42,278 nucleotides of DNA from contig JAAYHA010000169.1 of NCBI GenBank assembly GCA_012727545.1, positions 1 to 42,278 of the forward strand. Direction: 5' to 3'. Position 1 is the first letter of the stretch; the number at the start of each line of letters is the position of its first letter. The notes below the pieces were generated by a model. The model did no database searches and had not been told where the DNA came from. It saw nothing but the letters and a program-made list of their open reading frames with translations. The position numbers and the translations under genes were made by a program. Positions 16,144 through 23,919 of this stretch are shown piece after piece. The stretch is from Synergistaceae bacterium (lineage in GTDB: Bacteria > Synergistota > Synergistia > Synergistales > Synergistaceae).

Positions 16144-17163
16144 TCAATATGACTCCTTCCATCGCGCAACAAAACCGGGATCGCGCAGCATGAGCCTTCC
16201 AACGCCGACAAGGTCGCAAACGCCCTCCAGGAGCATTTTATCCGCGGTACGCACATCGTTTATCCCGCCTGTGCACTCGACCAGTACAGAAGAGCCCAGC
16301 GAGCTTTTGATCCTTTCCGCATAGGGTGCAAAGTAGGCGCTGTCTTTACGGTCAAGTCCGTATCCGCAAAGGTTCCCTGAAATGCCTATCATGTCCACGC
16401 CAAGGTTTGCAAGTTCACGGGCAACAGCGACCGTTTCGTCTGTTGAAAGCCCCAATGGTTTTTCCCCGGGGAGAAAATCTGCGGCTCCCAGGCGCACTGA
16501 GAGCGGAATATCCTTAAGGGACTGCCTGACTCCGTCAGTTATCTCATATAGAAGCCGGGCCCTTTTAGCGTCTGATCCCCCGTACTCATCGTCACGCCTG
16601 TTCGTCAGGGGGCTCAGAAACTGTCCCAGCAGATAACCGTGGCTGGCATGTATCTGAACTCCGTCATAACCAGCTGTTTTGACCATGCGTACAGCAGCGT
16701 TTATAAAATCATCCACTGTACGCCTGATATCACTGCGTGTCATAACTTCAGGGCTGCGGCCAAGTTTGTCCCAGTTATCACCTACAGGAACTCCCGAAGG
16801 GGAAAAAGACCTGTATCCCTCCATTTCGAAAACTGCAGGGTCTGCTATTTTTGCCCCGGCATGGTTGATCTGTGCCATGCAAAGGGCATTGCCGCTTTTC
16901 AGGACCCTTGATATCACTGAGTGTTTTTTCGCAACTTCGTCACTATCCGCAAGGAACTGCGCGGGCCTCGTCCTACCGTATATATTTACCGCATGGTGCT
17001 CCACTATTATGAGCCCCGCACCTGATGCGGCAAAACGACCATATATTTCTAGAGATTTTTCGGAAGGAGATCCATCCTCCATAGAACTTGAAGATGCCAG
17101 AGGTGCCGACACGATCCTGTTCGCAAGAAGTTTGTTTTTAAACTCGACAGGTTCAAAGATCAT
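16144..17163 (-). CDS. Old yellow enzyme family NAD(P)H:flavin oxidoreductase
   Basis: 339 residues forming a single FMN-binding TIM barrel. LANRIVSAPLAS is at the N-terminus, QINHAGAK in the middle, QIHASHGYLLGQFLSPLTNRRDDEYGG is the family signature, and VGVGRLMLRDPGFV is the C-terminal phosphate-binding part. The Fe-S and FAD domains of 2,4-dienoyl-CoA reductase are missing, so it resembles YqjM-like ene-reductases that reduce activated C=C bonds. The ATG at 17163 follows GGGGGAAGG and lies 11 bases past the ychF stop. A longer in-frame start inside ychF is unlikely. Confidence 0.87.
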   Translation of the reverse strand: MIFEPVEFKNKLLANRIVSAPLASSSSMEDGSPSEKSLEIYGRFAASGAGLIIVEHHAVNIYGRTRPAQFLADSDEVAKKHSVISRVLKSGNALCMAQINHAGAKIADPAVFEMEGYRSFSPSGVPVGDNWDKLGRSPEVMTRSDIRRTVDDFINAAVRMVKTAGYDGVQIHASHGYLLGQFLSPLTNRRDDEYGGSDAKRARLLYEITDGVRQSLKDIPLSVRLGAADFLPGEKPLGLSTDETVAVARELANLGVDMIGISGNLCGYGLDRKDSAYFAPYAERIKSSLGSSVLVECTGGINDVRTADKMLLEGVCDLVGVGRLMLRDPGFVARWKESY

Positions 17164-17174
17164 TTTCCTTCCCC

Positions 17175-18269
17175 CTATACGTTGAATCTGATTTCGATGA
17201 TATCTCCGTCTTTGACGAGATACTCCTTGCCTTCCAGCCTCAGGCACCCGGCCTTTCTGCATTCATCAAAGGAGCTGCCATGCTGTTTGTAGTCATCAAA
17301 AGCAACGACCTGGGCCCTTATAAAGCCTCTTGCCAGATCTGAATGTATCGCTCCCGCGGCATCTACGGCATTGTCTCCGTCATGCAGAGTCCACGCCCGG
17401 ACTTCATCAGGACCGCAGGTGAAAAAACTTATCAGTCCAAGCAGTCTGTAAGCCTCCTCAATAAGCCTTTCCCTTCCGGGTTCGGTTATGTTCAGGCCTT
17501 CTGTGAAAGCAGCAGCCTCTTCTTCCTCAAGCTCTGCAATATCCATTTCAAGGCTTCCATAAAGAGTGCAGAGCTTTACTCCCTGTTCATCAGCCCTCTT
17601 TTTCAGTTCATTCCATTTGGGGATCTTTGTCTCATCTGACTGGGAATCATCAAGGTTGAGAAGTATTATCTCCGGCTTTGAAGTAACAAATGAAAATCCT
17701 CTGAGAAGGCGCCACTCGGCCGGCTTCAGCTCAATGCTCCGCAGCGGCCTCTCTTCGAGAAGGCATTCAAAGCAAAGGTCCAGCAGCCTCTTCTCAGTTT
17801 CTTCTTCGGGAGTGAGCTTCTTTTTGGCTTTCAGCTTTCCAAGCCGGTTTTCGATAACGGCCAGGTCCCTGAATATCATCTCATTTTCTATAATGTCCCA
17901 GTCACGCAGCGGATCAACGCTGCCTTCAGGGTGTTCGACAGATTTGTTGCTGAAACACCTGACGACCTGAATGAGTGCGTCTGCGTCTGCAACAAAAGAG
18001 AGGAAGGAGTTGCCAAGTCCCTCTCCCTTCCCCGCCCCGCGAGAGAGGCCGGCAAGATCTACGAACTCTACCTGAGCCGGAGTCACTTTTTTGGGCTTGT
18101 GCACATCTACCAGAAAATCAAATCTTTTATCGGGAACTTCTACGACAGCCTTGTTTGGGTCTGTCTTTCCGCCTGCGTAAGGCTTTACCTCAGCGCCGGC
18201 CCTCGTTATCACGTTGAATACTGTAGATTTGCCGCTCAGGGGCAGCCCCACTATTCCGCAATGCAGCAT
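17175..18269 (-). CDS. ychF: Redox-regulated ATPase/GTPase YchF (OLA1/Obg-like)
   Basis: 364 residues: P-loop GLPLSGKST near the N-terminus (family usually GLPNVGKST), FVDLAGLSRGAGKGEGLGN (G3 region, characteristic of YchF), a helical insert rich in charged residues, and a C-terminal TGS domain (FFTCGPDEVRAWTLHDG ... LEGKEYLVKDGDIIEIRF). YchF binds ribosomes and prefers ATP over GTP in studied members. The G4 region reads NLDD rather than the usual NxxE. It is the first gene of the minus-strand operon that runs to 13406. Promoter evidence upstream is weak (TTGAAG with TGATAA 18 bases on). Confidence 0.9.
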   Translation of the reverse strand: MLHCGIVGLPLSGKSTVFNVITRAGAEVKPYAGGKTDPNKAVVEVPDKRFDFLVDVHKPKKVTPAQVEFVDLAGLSRGAGKGEGLGNSFLSFVADADALIQVVRCFSNKSVEHPEGSVDPLRDWDIIENEMIFRDLAVIENRLGKLKAKKKLTPEEETEKRLLDLCFECLLEERPLRSIELKPAEWRLLRGFSFVTSKPEIILLNLDDSQSDETKIPKWNELKKRADEQGVKLCTLYGSLEMDIAELEEEEAAAFTEGLNITEPGRERLIEEAYRLLGLISFFTCGPDEVRAWTLHDGDNAVDAAGAIHSDLARGFIRAQVVAFDDYKQHGSSFDECRKAGCLRLEGKEYLVKDGDIIEIRFNV

Positions 18270-18617
18270 TCCATTACCACTCCATTCTTATTTGTAACAG
18301 TGATTTTTTATCATCTCACAAAAGCCCCAAACTTCAAAGCCTTCTACACATCAATTTAAGGCGACATTAATATCTCTAAGCCTGCCTGCTTTAGTCTACT
18401 ACAAACTGCCGCTGCTGAGCAATTAAGCCAATAAAGAGTGAACAGGGTCTTAAGATATTGATATTCATCCATATTTGCGCTGATCACCTATTTTTATCGA
18501 GACCCCGTTTCATCAAAGATCACATATTTGGTGATATATTGTCTAAAGCCCTGCTGAAACTGATATATTTGCGCCCAGGATCAAAAATTAATATACTGAA
18601 ATTAGGCTATATATTTC
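18270..18617. other. Gene-free intergenic region with several weak hairpins
   Basis: About 350 bases between divergent ychF and feoA without a supportable gene. Visible structure: GGGTCT (18445-18450) with AGACCC (18500-18505) and an inner GATA/TATC match; ATCAC (18520-18524) with GTGAT (18532-18536); and a 10-base direct repeat ATATTTGCGC at 18471-18480 and 18565-18574. A 60-codon open frame at 18458-18640 starts at TTG with no ribosome-binding site and is not called. Confidence 0.4.
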
Positions 18618-18646
18618 TTGACAAGGCCATAAAGCCGTAGGATAAT
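18618..18646 (+). promoter_or_regulatory. Sigma-70-type promoter of feoAB
   Basis: TTGACA (18618-18623), a 17-base spacer and GATAAT (18641-18646): a near-consensus promoter, 54 bases before the feoA ATG. It is flanked by an 8-bp inverted repeat TTAGGCTA (18602-18609) / TAGCCTAA (18651-18658). Confidence 0.75.
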
Positions 18647-18663
18647 CGGTTAGCCTAAAGCAA
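18645..18663 (+). promoter_or_regulatory. Candidate DtxR/IdeR/MntR-type iron box at feoAB
   Basis: The 19 bases starting at 18645 (core GGTTAGCCTAA at 18648-18658) match the DtxR/IdeR consensus TTAGGTTAGCCTAACCTAA at 14 of 19 positions and cover the end of the -10 box and the likely start site. A weaker match with the inverted core TTAGGCTA sits at 18602-18609 upstream of the -35 box. Iron-dependent repression of feoAB is the inference. Confidence 0.5.
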
Positions 18664-18699
18664 CTGGCATAAAAACAGAACAATGGGGGACTGCACCAT

Positions 18700-18975
18700 A
18701 TGAACCTCTTACAGGTAAAAGACGAAGAGAGTGCTGTAATAAAGAGCATTCCGCAGGGCGAATCAGGTGAACGGCTTGAAGCGCTCGGACTTAGAGTGGG
18801 CAAAAGGATCCGAAAGGTTTCCGGGATGCCCTTCGGCGGCCCTATAACTCTCCTGCTTGACGGAAGGCACTTCGCCGTGGCACATGCCATTGCCGGCAAG
18901 ATCGAAGTTGAAGGCTTAGACTCCCCCCCCCAGCCGGCTGTTGAAAAAAGCCGTCTGTGGCCCAAGTTTATATGA
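18700..18975 (+). CDS. feoA: Ferrous iron transport protein A
   Basis: 91 residues with the small SH3-like beta-barrel of FeoA: GESGERLEALGLRVGKRIRKVSGMPFGGPITLLLDGRHFAVAHAIAGKIEVE. FeoA is a cytosolic partner needed for FeoB-mediated Fe2+ uptake. The ATG is 9 bases after GGGGGA. The last residues, after a proline stretch, extend a little beyond the usual 75-80 residues and overlap the feoB start by 4 bases (ATGA), so the two are translationally coupled. Confidence 0.9.
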   Translation: MNLLQVKDEESAVIKSIPQGESGERLEALGLRVGKRIRKVSGMPFGGPITLLLDGRHFAVAHAIAGKIEVEGLDSPPQPAVEKSRLWPKFI

Positions 18976-20759
18976 GCTGCCGCGACTGCAGCCTCTGCAA
19001 GGTCAGAGGCAATAAATGCCCCTCAATATCTCAGGATTGCGGCCGCGTCCTTCTTATGGGAAATCCGAACGTTGGAAAGAGCGTCTTCTTTTCAAGGCTT
19101 ACCGGGACCCACGCCCTATCTTCAAATTACCCCGGCACAACTGTAGGCTTTACCGAGGGAACTATGAGATACGGCGGCAAAACTGCCAGACTGATAGACG
19201 TTCCCGGAGCGTACACACTTGACCCCACCAACGAAGCAGAAATGATAGCGCGCCGTATTTTAAATGACGGCGCAGATGTCGTCATACTTGTTATCGACGC
19301 GACCGCCCTTGAAAGAAATCTTGTCATGGCAATGCAGGTGCTTGAACACGGAATTCCCGTCGTAGTCGCACTCAACATGGTCGATGAAGCAAGACACAGG
19401 GGAATCCTTATAGATATACCAAAACTTGAAGAAGAGTTGGGAGTTCCGATAGTTCCTACCGTAGCGGTGACCGGGCAGGGACTAAGCGATCTCATAGCAA
19501 AAATGGAAGAGGCAAAGATAAGCCATCTGCAGCCAATGTCCAAGGAAGTCCGCTGGCAGGTCATCGGTGAGGTCATAACTAAGGTACAGACTGTCACTCA
19601 CAGGCACCACACCGCTATGGACAGGATCGAGGACGTATCAGCTCATCCCGTACTGGGCGGAATAATGGGATTTCTTGTGCTGATACTGGGATTTACGGCT
19701 ATCAGATTCGTTGGAGAGGGCATAATCACCCATGTAACGGACCCGATTTTTGAGAACTTATGGATGCCTGTACTTGAAAAACTAAACACCATGCTTGGAG
19801 AAGGTCCTGTAAGGAATATCCTGATCGGGACCCTCATAGATGGTGAGATAGACCTGGAGCAAAGTCTCGGAGTCCTCTCAACTGGATTATATGTAGAATT
19901 CGGGATGGTCCTCCCATATATAATAGCCTTCTATTCAGGACTGAGCTTCCTTGAAGACTTCGGTTACCTGCCAAGGCTTGCTGTAGTCTTCGATGCCCTT
20001 CTGCACAAGTTTGGAATACATGGCTATGCAATAATCCCGACCCTGCTTGGTTTCGGATGCAACGTCCCCGGTATCCTCGGAACACGCGTTCTTGAATCCG
20101 AAAGGGAGAGATTTATAGCTGCCACTCTTATCTCCGTCGGCATTCCCTGCGTCTCTATCCAGGCAATGCTCTCGGCAACTCTGGGTGAGTTCGGGATGAT
20201 CTATGTAGCTGCGGTATACGGGATACTCTTCTGCGTATGGCTGGTGTTGGGAAGGATAATGCACCTGACGCTGAAAGGCTACAGTCCCGAGCTGATAGTG
20301 GAGATCCCGCCCTACAGAATGCCATCTATGAAAGCCTGGATTAACAAGCTGTGGTTCAGGATCAAGGATTTTCTATATGAAGCCACTCCCCTGGTATTGC
20401 TTGGCATTTTCCTTGTAAATATACTTGAGACCATAGGCGTTATGGAAAAGGTCGCAAAAGCTCTCTCTCCGGTGTTTGAAGGCTTCCTCGGACTTCCTTC
20501 TGCTACTGCTGTACCCATAGTTATGGGAGTCTTCAGGAAAGACATCGCCATGGGGCTGCTGATACCTCTTGAGCTCTCCGCTTCACAGACCCTTATTGCC
20601 GTAGTAGTTCTTGCTATGACATTCCCATGCATAGCGACCTTCATAATCCTCTGGAAGGAGCTTGGGACTAAAAGGATGCTGATGAGCTCAGGCATAATGA
20701 TCACAGCCGCACTGCTCACCGGTGGACTTATGAACCTCTTCTTTAAAATCATACTATAA
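18972..20759 (+). CDS. feoB: Ferrous iron transporter B, short form with Cys-rich N-terminus
   Basis: 595 residues. The cytosolic G domain has G1 GNPNVGKSVFFS, G2 NYPGTTVGFTEG, G3 DVPGAY and G4 NMVDEA. A membrane part follows with two Gate-like segments, including FEDFGYLPRLAVVFD, TLLGFGCNVPGILGTRVLE with the conserved Cys, and SATAVPIVMGVFRKDIAMGLL. It imports Fe2+ across the inner membrane. The first 23 residues carry five cysteines (3, 6, 9, 16, 23; CxxCxxC), not part of the standard G domain. It is shorter than the 770-residue enterobacterial protein, mostly through shorter linkers. ATG 18972 is preferred over GTG 18957 because of the ATGA coupling with feoA. Confidence 0.92.
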   Translation: MSCRDCSLCKVRGNKCPSISQDCGRVLLMGNPNVGKSVFFSRLTGTHALSSNYPGTTVGFTEGTMRYGGKTARLIDVPGAYTLDPTNEAEMIARRILNDGADVVILVIDATALERNLVMAMQVLEHGIPVVVALNMVDEARHRGILIDIPKLEEELGVPIVPTVAVTGQGLSDLIAKMEEAKISHLQPMSKEVRWQVIGEVITKVQTVTHRHHTAMDRIEDVSAHPVLGGIMGFLVLILGFTAIRFVGEGIITHVTDPIFENLWMPVLEKLNTMLGEGPVRNILIGTLIDGEIDLEQSLGVLSTGLYVEFGMVLPYIIAFYSGLSFLEDFGYLPRLAVVFDALLHKFGIHGYAIIPTLLGFGCNVPGILGTRVLESERERFIAATLISVGIPCVSIQAMLSATLGEFGMIYVAAVYGILFCVWLVLGRIMHLTLKGYSPELIVEIPPYRMPSMKAWINKLWFRIKDFLYEATPLVLLGIFLVNILETIGVMEKVAKALSPVFEGFLGLPSATAVPIVMGVFRKDIAMGLLIPLELSASQTLIAVVVLAMTFPCIATFIILWKELGTKRMLMSSGIMITAALLTGGLMNLFFKIIL

Positions 20760-20760
20760 T
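20755..20760 (+). promoter_or_regulatory. Candidate -10 box preceding the structured leader
   Basis: A perfect TATAAT overlaps the feoB stop codon. The -35 region 17 bases upstream is poor. A start site about 7 bases downstream would fall just before the left arm of the long inverted repeat at 20769. Confidence 0.35.
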
Positions 20761-20766
20761 GATCAC

Positions 20767-20922
20767 ATGATCTAACTTTCCACCTCTTGCTGCTTGTGGA
20801 TCGAAACCTCTGATTTTCGTCTTCTCCACATGTTTATCAGCGGAGAACCAATGGCTCTAAAATATTGAAGTCGCTCGATTCCCGCTAGGAGCATGCGGGA
20901 AAGACGGTGGGAAAGTTGGATC
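20767..20922 (+). ncRNA. Putative structured leader RNA (or small inverted-repeat element), unassigned class
   Basis: In the 199-base gap between feoB and the M23 peptidase gene, the left arm GATCTAACTTTCCACC (20769-20784) pairs with GGTGGGAAAGTTGGATC (20906-20922) with one mismatch and one bulge. Enclosed are GTGGA-CGAAA against TTTCG-CTCCAC (about 20795-20828), a weak GAG-CCA/TGG-CTC hairpin (about 20840-20855), and TCCCGC/GCGGGA (about 20880-20900). This would form a multibranched fold. A TAACT/AGTTA hairpin and then the GGGAGGGG ribosome-binding site follow. No oligo-T run closes it. I do not recognise a known riboswitch core; a MITE-like repeat is the alternative. Confidence 0.45.
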
Positions 20923-20961
20923 ACATAACTGTTTAGTTAACGGAGAAAAGGGAGGGGTATG

Positions 20962-21810
20962 ATGAAAAGGGTCATTTCTGTACTTATCATGATGCTTCTT
21001 CTTGAAACTTCCCTTTTAGCCGCAGATAAAACGGTTACAGTTGCCCTCCCTGTGCAGGCGGACATCGGACAGCCATTTTTGGTCTCAATAAGGTCTGGAT
21101 CGTCATTGCAGGACGTTTCTGTTTCATGGCAGGGAAAGGATTCTCAGCTTACCACTGATAACGGTGTTTTCAGCGTCCTTTTGGGAACAGACCTTAAAAA
21201 CGCGAAAGCCGGAAAAAGCGAGATCCGCGTAAGTGCCATGGTCGACGGCGAATTTTGGGAACATAGAGATGAGATCAAACTTGTCGCGCATAAATATCCC
21301 CGAGAGAACCTGACAGTAGAAGTTGAAAAGCTGACGCCTCCCAAAAGCCTCAGTGAGAGGATAAAGAAAGAAGCGGAGCTTGGCAGGGCAGCAATACAGA
21401 CAAACACCCCAGGATCAGCGCCTATGCTTCCTCTTTTGCGGCCCGTTCCCGGCAGTTATACCTCCGTTTACGGAAAGAGCAGGTATTTCAACGGTCAGTT
21501 TAAAGGAAGGCATGGAGGTGTAGACATGAGAGCTCCTGTGGGGACGCCTGTCAAAGCTGCAGCTTCGGGCAAAGTTGTTTTGACGGGGGACTTCTGGTTT
21601 GCGGGCAAATGCGTATACATAGACCACGGGGCAGGACTCATATCTTTTTACTGTCATATGTCGAAGGTTTCAAAATCAAAGGGAGATGACGTCGGACGCG
21701 GAGAAACAATAGGACTTTCCGGAAAAAGCGGCAGGGTTACCGGCCCTCACCTTCATTTTAGCCTCTCCTGGCGCGGAGAATTCTTTGACCCCGCTCCCCT
21801 TCTGAAATAG
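20962..21810 (+). CDS. Exported M23-family (LytM-type) metallopeptidase
   Basis: 282 residues. Residues 1-20 are a signal peptide ending LLA before ADKT. A beta-rich domain (about 22-112) and a short charged linker precede the LytM domain (about 160-282). Zinc ligands are His184 and Asp188 (HGGVD) and His265 of HLH; His232 (YCHM) and His263 complete the active site, so it should be catalytically competent against peptidoglycan cross-bridges. ATG 20962 is 6 bases after GGAGG; ATG 20959 directly before it is only 3 bases away. A DMT permease gene follows 10 bases after its stop. Confidence 0.9.
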   Translation: MKRVISVLIMMLLLETSLLAADKTVTVALPVQADIGQPFLVSIRSGSSLQDVSVSWQGKDSQLTTDNGVFSVLLGTDLKNAKAGKSEIRVSAMVDGEFWEHRDEIKLVAHKYPRENLTVEVEKLTPPKSLSERIKKEAELGRAAIQTNTPGSAPMLPLLRPVPGSYTSVYGKSRYFNGQFKGRHGGVDMRAPVGTPVKAAASGKVVLTGDFWFAGKCVYIDHGAGLISFYCHMSKVSKSKGDDVGRGETIGLSGKSGRVTGPHLHFSLSWRGEFFDPAPLLK

Positions 21811-21820
21811 GAGCACTTAA

Positions 21821-22684
21821 ATGAAAGATACGACAAGAAGCCTCATAGAGATCCACATAGCGGTCGTCCTGTTCGGACTTTCAGGCCTCTTTGCCAGGTA
21901 TGTCGGACAGCCTGCCGTAATAATTGCCCTCGGCAGGGTCTTTTTTGCAAGCATCTCTATGTACCTCCTTTTCAGGTACAGTGGGACTAGAATCGGACTC
22001 AGGTCAAAAAGTGATTATCTGACCCTGGCCTTAGCCGGCTTGATGCTGGCAGTCCACTGGACTACTTTCTTTCTCTCCATCCAGGTCTCGACAGTGGCGA
22101 TAGGAGTCCTTACCTTTTCGACCTTCCCTCTATTTATCACGTTCCTGGAACCGCTGCTGTTCGGCGAAAGGATAAAAACAGCTGACGTTCTGTGCGCTTG
22201 CGTTATGTTTACCGGAGTCATGATAATTGTTCCGGAATTTCATATCAGCAATAACATCACAATGGGGATAATATGGGGAATGACCTGCAGCCTTACCTAT
22301 GCAGCGCTCTCGCTGATAAACAGAAAATTCGTAAAAAAATACTCAGGAAGGGTCATTGCCTTTTACGAACAGGGTACAGCAACTCTGGTCCTGCTCCCTG
22401 CCTTCTTTATATACAGGCCGGTCTTTACGGTGACAAGCATCTTTCTCCTTGTCCTGCTCGGAGTCCTTTTCACAGCAGCCGCCCATTCCATGTTTATCAA
22501 CGGGATGAAAAGCGTAAGGGCACAGACGGCCGGGATGATAGCAAGCCTTGAATCTGTTTACGGAATAGCCGCAGCCGCTGTATTTCTCGGTGAGATACCA
22601 TCCTTCAATGAGTTTGCAGGAGGAGTATTGATCTTATCTGCCGCCCTCTATTCGACAATGAAGGCATCAAAAGCGGCAGAATGA
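21821..22684 (+). CDS. DMT-superfamily (EamA) transporter
   Basis: 287 residues with about ten transmembrane helices in two EamA repeats. The first repeat includes FGLSGLFARYVGQPAVIIALGRVFFAS and ends EPLLFGERI. The second ends in the family pattern SMFINGMKSVRAQTAGMIASLESVYGIAAAAVFLGEIPSFNEFAGGVLIL. Relatives export amino acids or metabolites; the substrate is not evident. It lies 10 bases after the M23 peptidase gene behind GGAG, so it is probably cotranscribed, and its stop is embedded in the terminator stem. Confidence 0.86.
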   Translation: MKDTTRSLIEIHIAVVLFGLSGLFARYVGQPAVIIALGRVFFASISMYLLFRYSGTRIGLRSKSDYLTLALAGLMLAVHWTTFFLSIQVSTVAIGVLTFSTFPLFITFLEPLLFGERIKTADVLCACVMFTGVMIIVPEFHISNNITMGIIWGMTCSLTYAALSLINRKFVKKYSGRVIAFYEQGTATLVLLPAFFIYRPVFTVTSIFLLVLLGVLFTAAAHSMFINGMKSVRAQTAGMIASLESVYGIAAAAVFLGEIPSFNEFAGGVLILSAALYSTMKASKAAE

Positions 22685-22697
22685 CCTGCCGCTTTTT
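22669..22697. terminator. Bidirectional intrinsic terminator
   Basis: AAAAGCGGCAG (22669-22679) pairs with CTGCCGCTTTT (22686-22696), an 11-bp stem with a 6-base loop containing the DMT transporter stop codon, followed by T on plus and by TTTT on minus. It serves the DMT gene and the converging CobT-like gene. Confidence 0.87.
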
Positions 22698-22730
22698 CAT
22701 ATCCGGTTAAACGTAAATATGAAAATATTC

Positions 22731-23720
22731 TCAGGAGGTCAGGACTGAGTAGAGTTTTTCGGTCCGGTCTGTGATCTTTTGGACCGTTGCGCCGTTTTGG
22801 AGCGCATACCAGACTGCCCCTCCCATTCCGACCCCCTCCTTGACATATCCCTTTTCATAATCTGCCAGACCCGGGAACTTTGAAGCTGAAAAATCAAGGG
22901 GGGCCGAGTACCAGTCGACGCCGATCTTTTCTGCATATTCGACGAAACAGCTCGTACTGTCCCGGCATATATATTTAGTTGTAGCTACCAGCAAAGGCCT
23001 TGTTACCTTCATGTCCCGCAGGAGGGCTGCAACAGCCATCATCTGTGTGCCTCCCGCCAGGATCACCTCTGCATCTGTCGGCAGCGCCGACACGAAGGAA
23101 GCTACCGATATCTGCATCGGGTCTCCCACCTCTGCCGCTGCTGTGAGCCCCATGCCTTGCATCCCGCCTGTTTTGATGCCCAGCCTTGAGGCTACTGCGT
23201 TCCATATCTCTTCCTTTTTGGACAGGGGGTTTACCGGTCCTGCCGATGAAACTGTCCCGTTGTATCCAAGAGATCTCAGAAGAAGAAGGGCGGTCGTTGT
23301 ACCTCCCGGAATGGACTCGGCAAGGACAAACTTTTTTATGCCGGCTCCTGCCAGATCTTTCGCTGCCTCTATGGCTTTTTCAGAGATCTTTGAGTAGTCC
23401 GGCACGGCAGTCCCGGTCCTCGGATCCCTGCCGGGAAGTGCGCCGAGATCCCTGAAGGGTGCCACCGGAGCTATAGATGTACCGGCCCTGATGTTCATCA
23501 CCGGCAGTCCACCCTCCAGCACTGCTGCCTTGGTGACAAGGGCCGGAGTCGGATGGCCGGACGGGTCGATAGGGATACAGTCGATGACCCTCGGCCTCTC
23601 GTAATAGAGCATATCCGCATCTGCCGGCGCAGTATAGGGAAGAGCATCGACATTGGCCCCCGCTGCGGAGAGCCCCTTCTCCCTGGACAGGTCTGTCTCA
23701 CTGATAAATAGTATAAACAT
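22731..23720 (-). CDS. CobT-like nicotinate-nucleotide phosphoribosyltransferase family protein (UPF0284 type)
   Basis: 329 residues of the archaeal/cyanobacterial CobT-like family rather than the classical bacterial CobT. Characteristic parts are VTKAAVLEGGLPVMNIRAGTSI, LAESIPGGTTTALLLLRSLGY, SSAGPVNPLSKKEEIW, a glycine-rich GGMQGMGLTAAAEVGDPMQ and LAGGTQMMAVAALL. The predicted reaction activates a lower-ligand base with nicotinate mononucleotide for cobamide synthesis. No other cobalamin gene lies nearby, so the role rests on family membership. The ATG follows GGGGG by about 12 bases. Confidence 0.78.
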   Translation of the reverse strand: MFILFISETDLSREKGLSAAGANVDALPYTAPADADMLYYERPRVIDCIPIDPSGHPTPALVTKAAVLEGGLPVMNIRAGTSIAPVAPFRDLGALPGRDPRTGTAVPDYSKISEKAIEAAKDLAGAGIKKFVLAESIPGGTTTALLLLRSLGYNGTVSSAGPVNPLSKKEEIWNAVASRLGIKTGGMQGMGLTAAAEVGDPMQISVASFVSALPTDAEVILAGGTQMMAVAALLRDMKVTRPLLVATTKYICRDSTSCFVEYAEKIGVDWYSAPLDFSASKFPGLADYEKGYVKEGVGMGGAVWYALQNGATVQKITDRTEKLYSVLTS

Positions 23721-23919
23721 GAGTTGCTTTTACCCCCTGTACTAACTCAGAAATAAGAGTTAGAATCGTCTTTGTGGTCTCTGTTCTTAGCAGAGCTTGT
23801 TGTTTTTTGGGCAGAATTAAACACCAAAAGAAATTCTAACACGTTTTGGCTCAACAGACCCCGCACCAATTGTTTTTTAGATCGAAGGCAATGACACTTA
23901 AGCGGCAAAGGGGGATCTT

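Noticed and set aside
18458..18640. A 60-codon plus-strand frame upstream of feoA
   Set aside because: It begins at TTG without a Shine-Dalgarno site and runs across the feoAB promoter.
20767..20922. 6S RNA, tmRNA or SRP RNA as identity of the structured element
   Set aside because: No SRP GGAAGCAG-type core, no tmRNA acceptor or tag frame, and the interior folds as separate hairpins, not as the rod with a central bubble expected for 6S RNA.
20860..20930. Cobalamin riboswitch core on either strand
   Set aside because: GCGGGAAAGACGGTGGGAAAG is only superficially similar; the B12 box and other conserved blocks could not be found.
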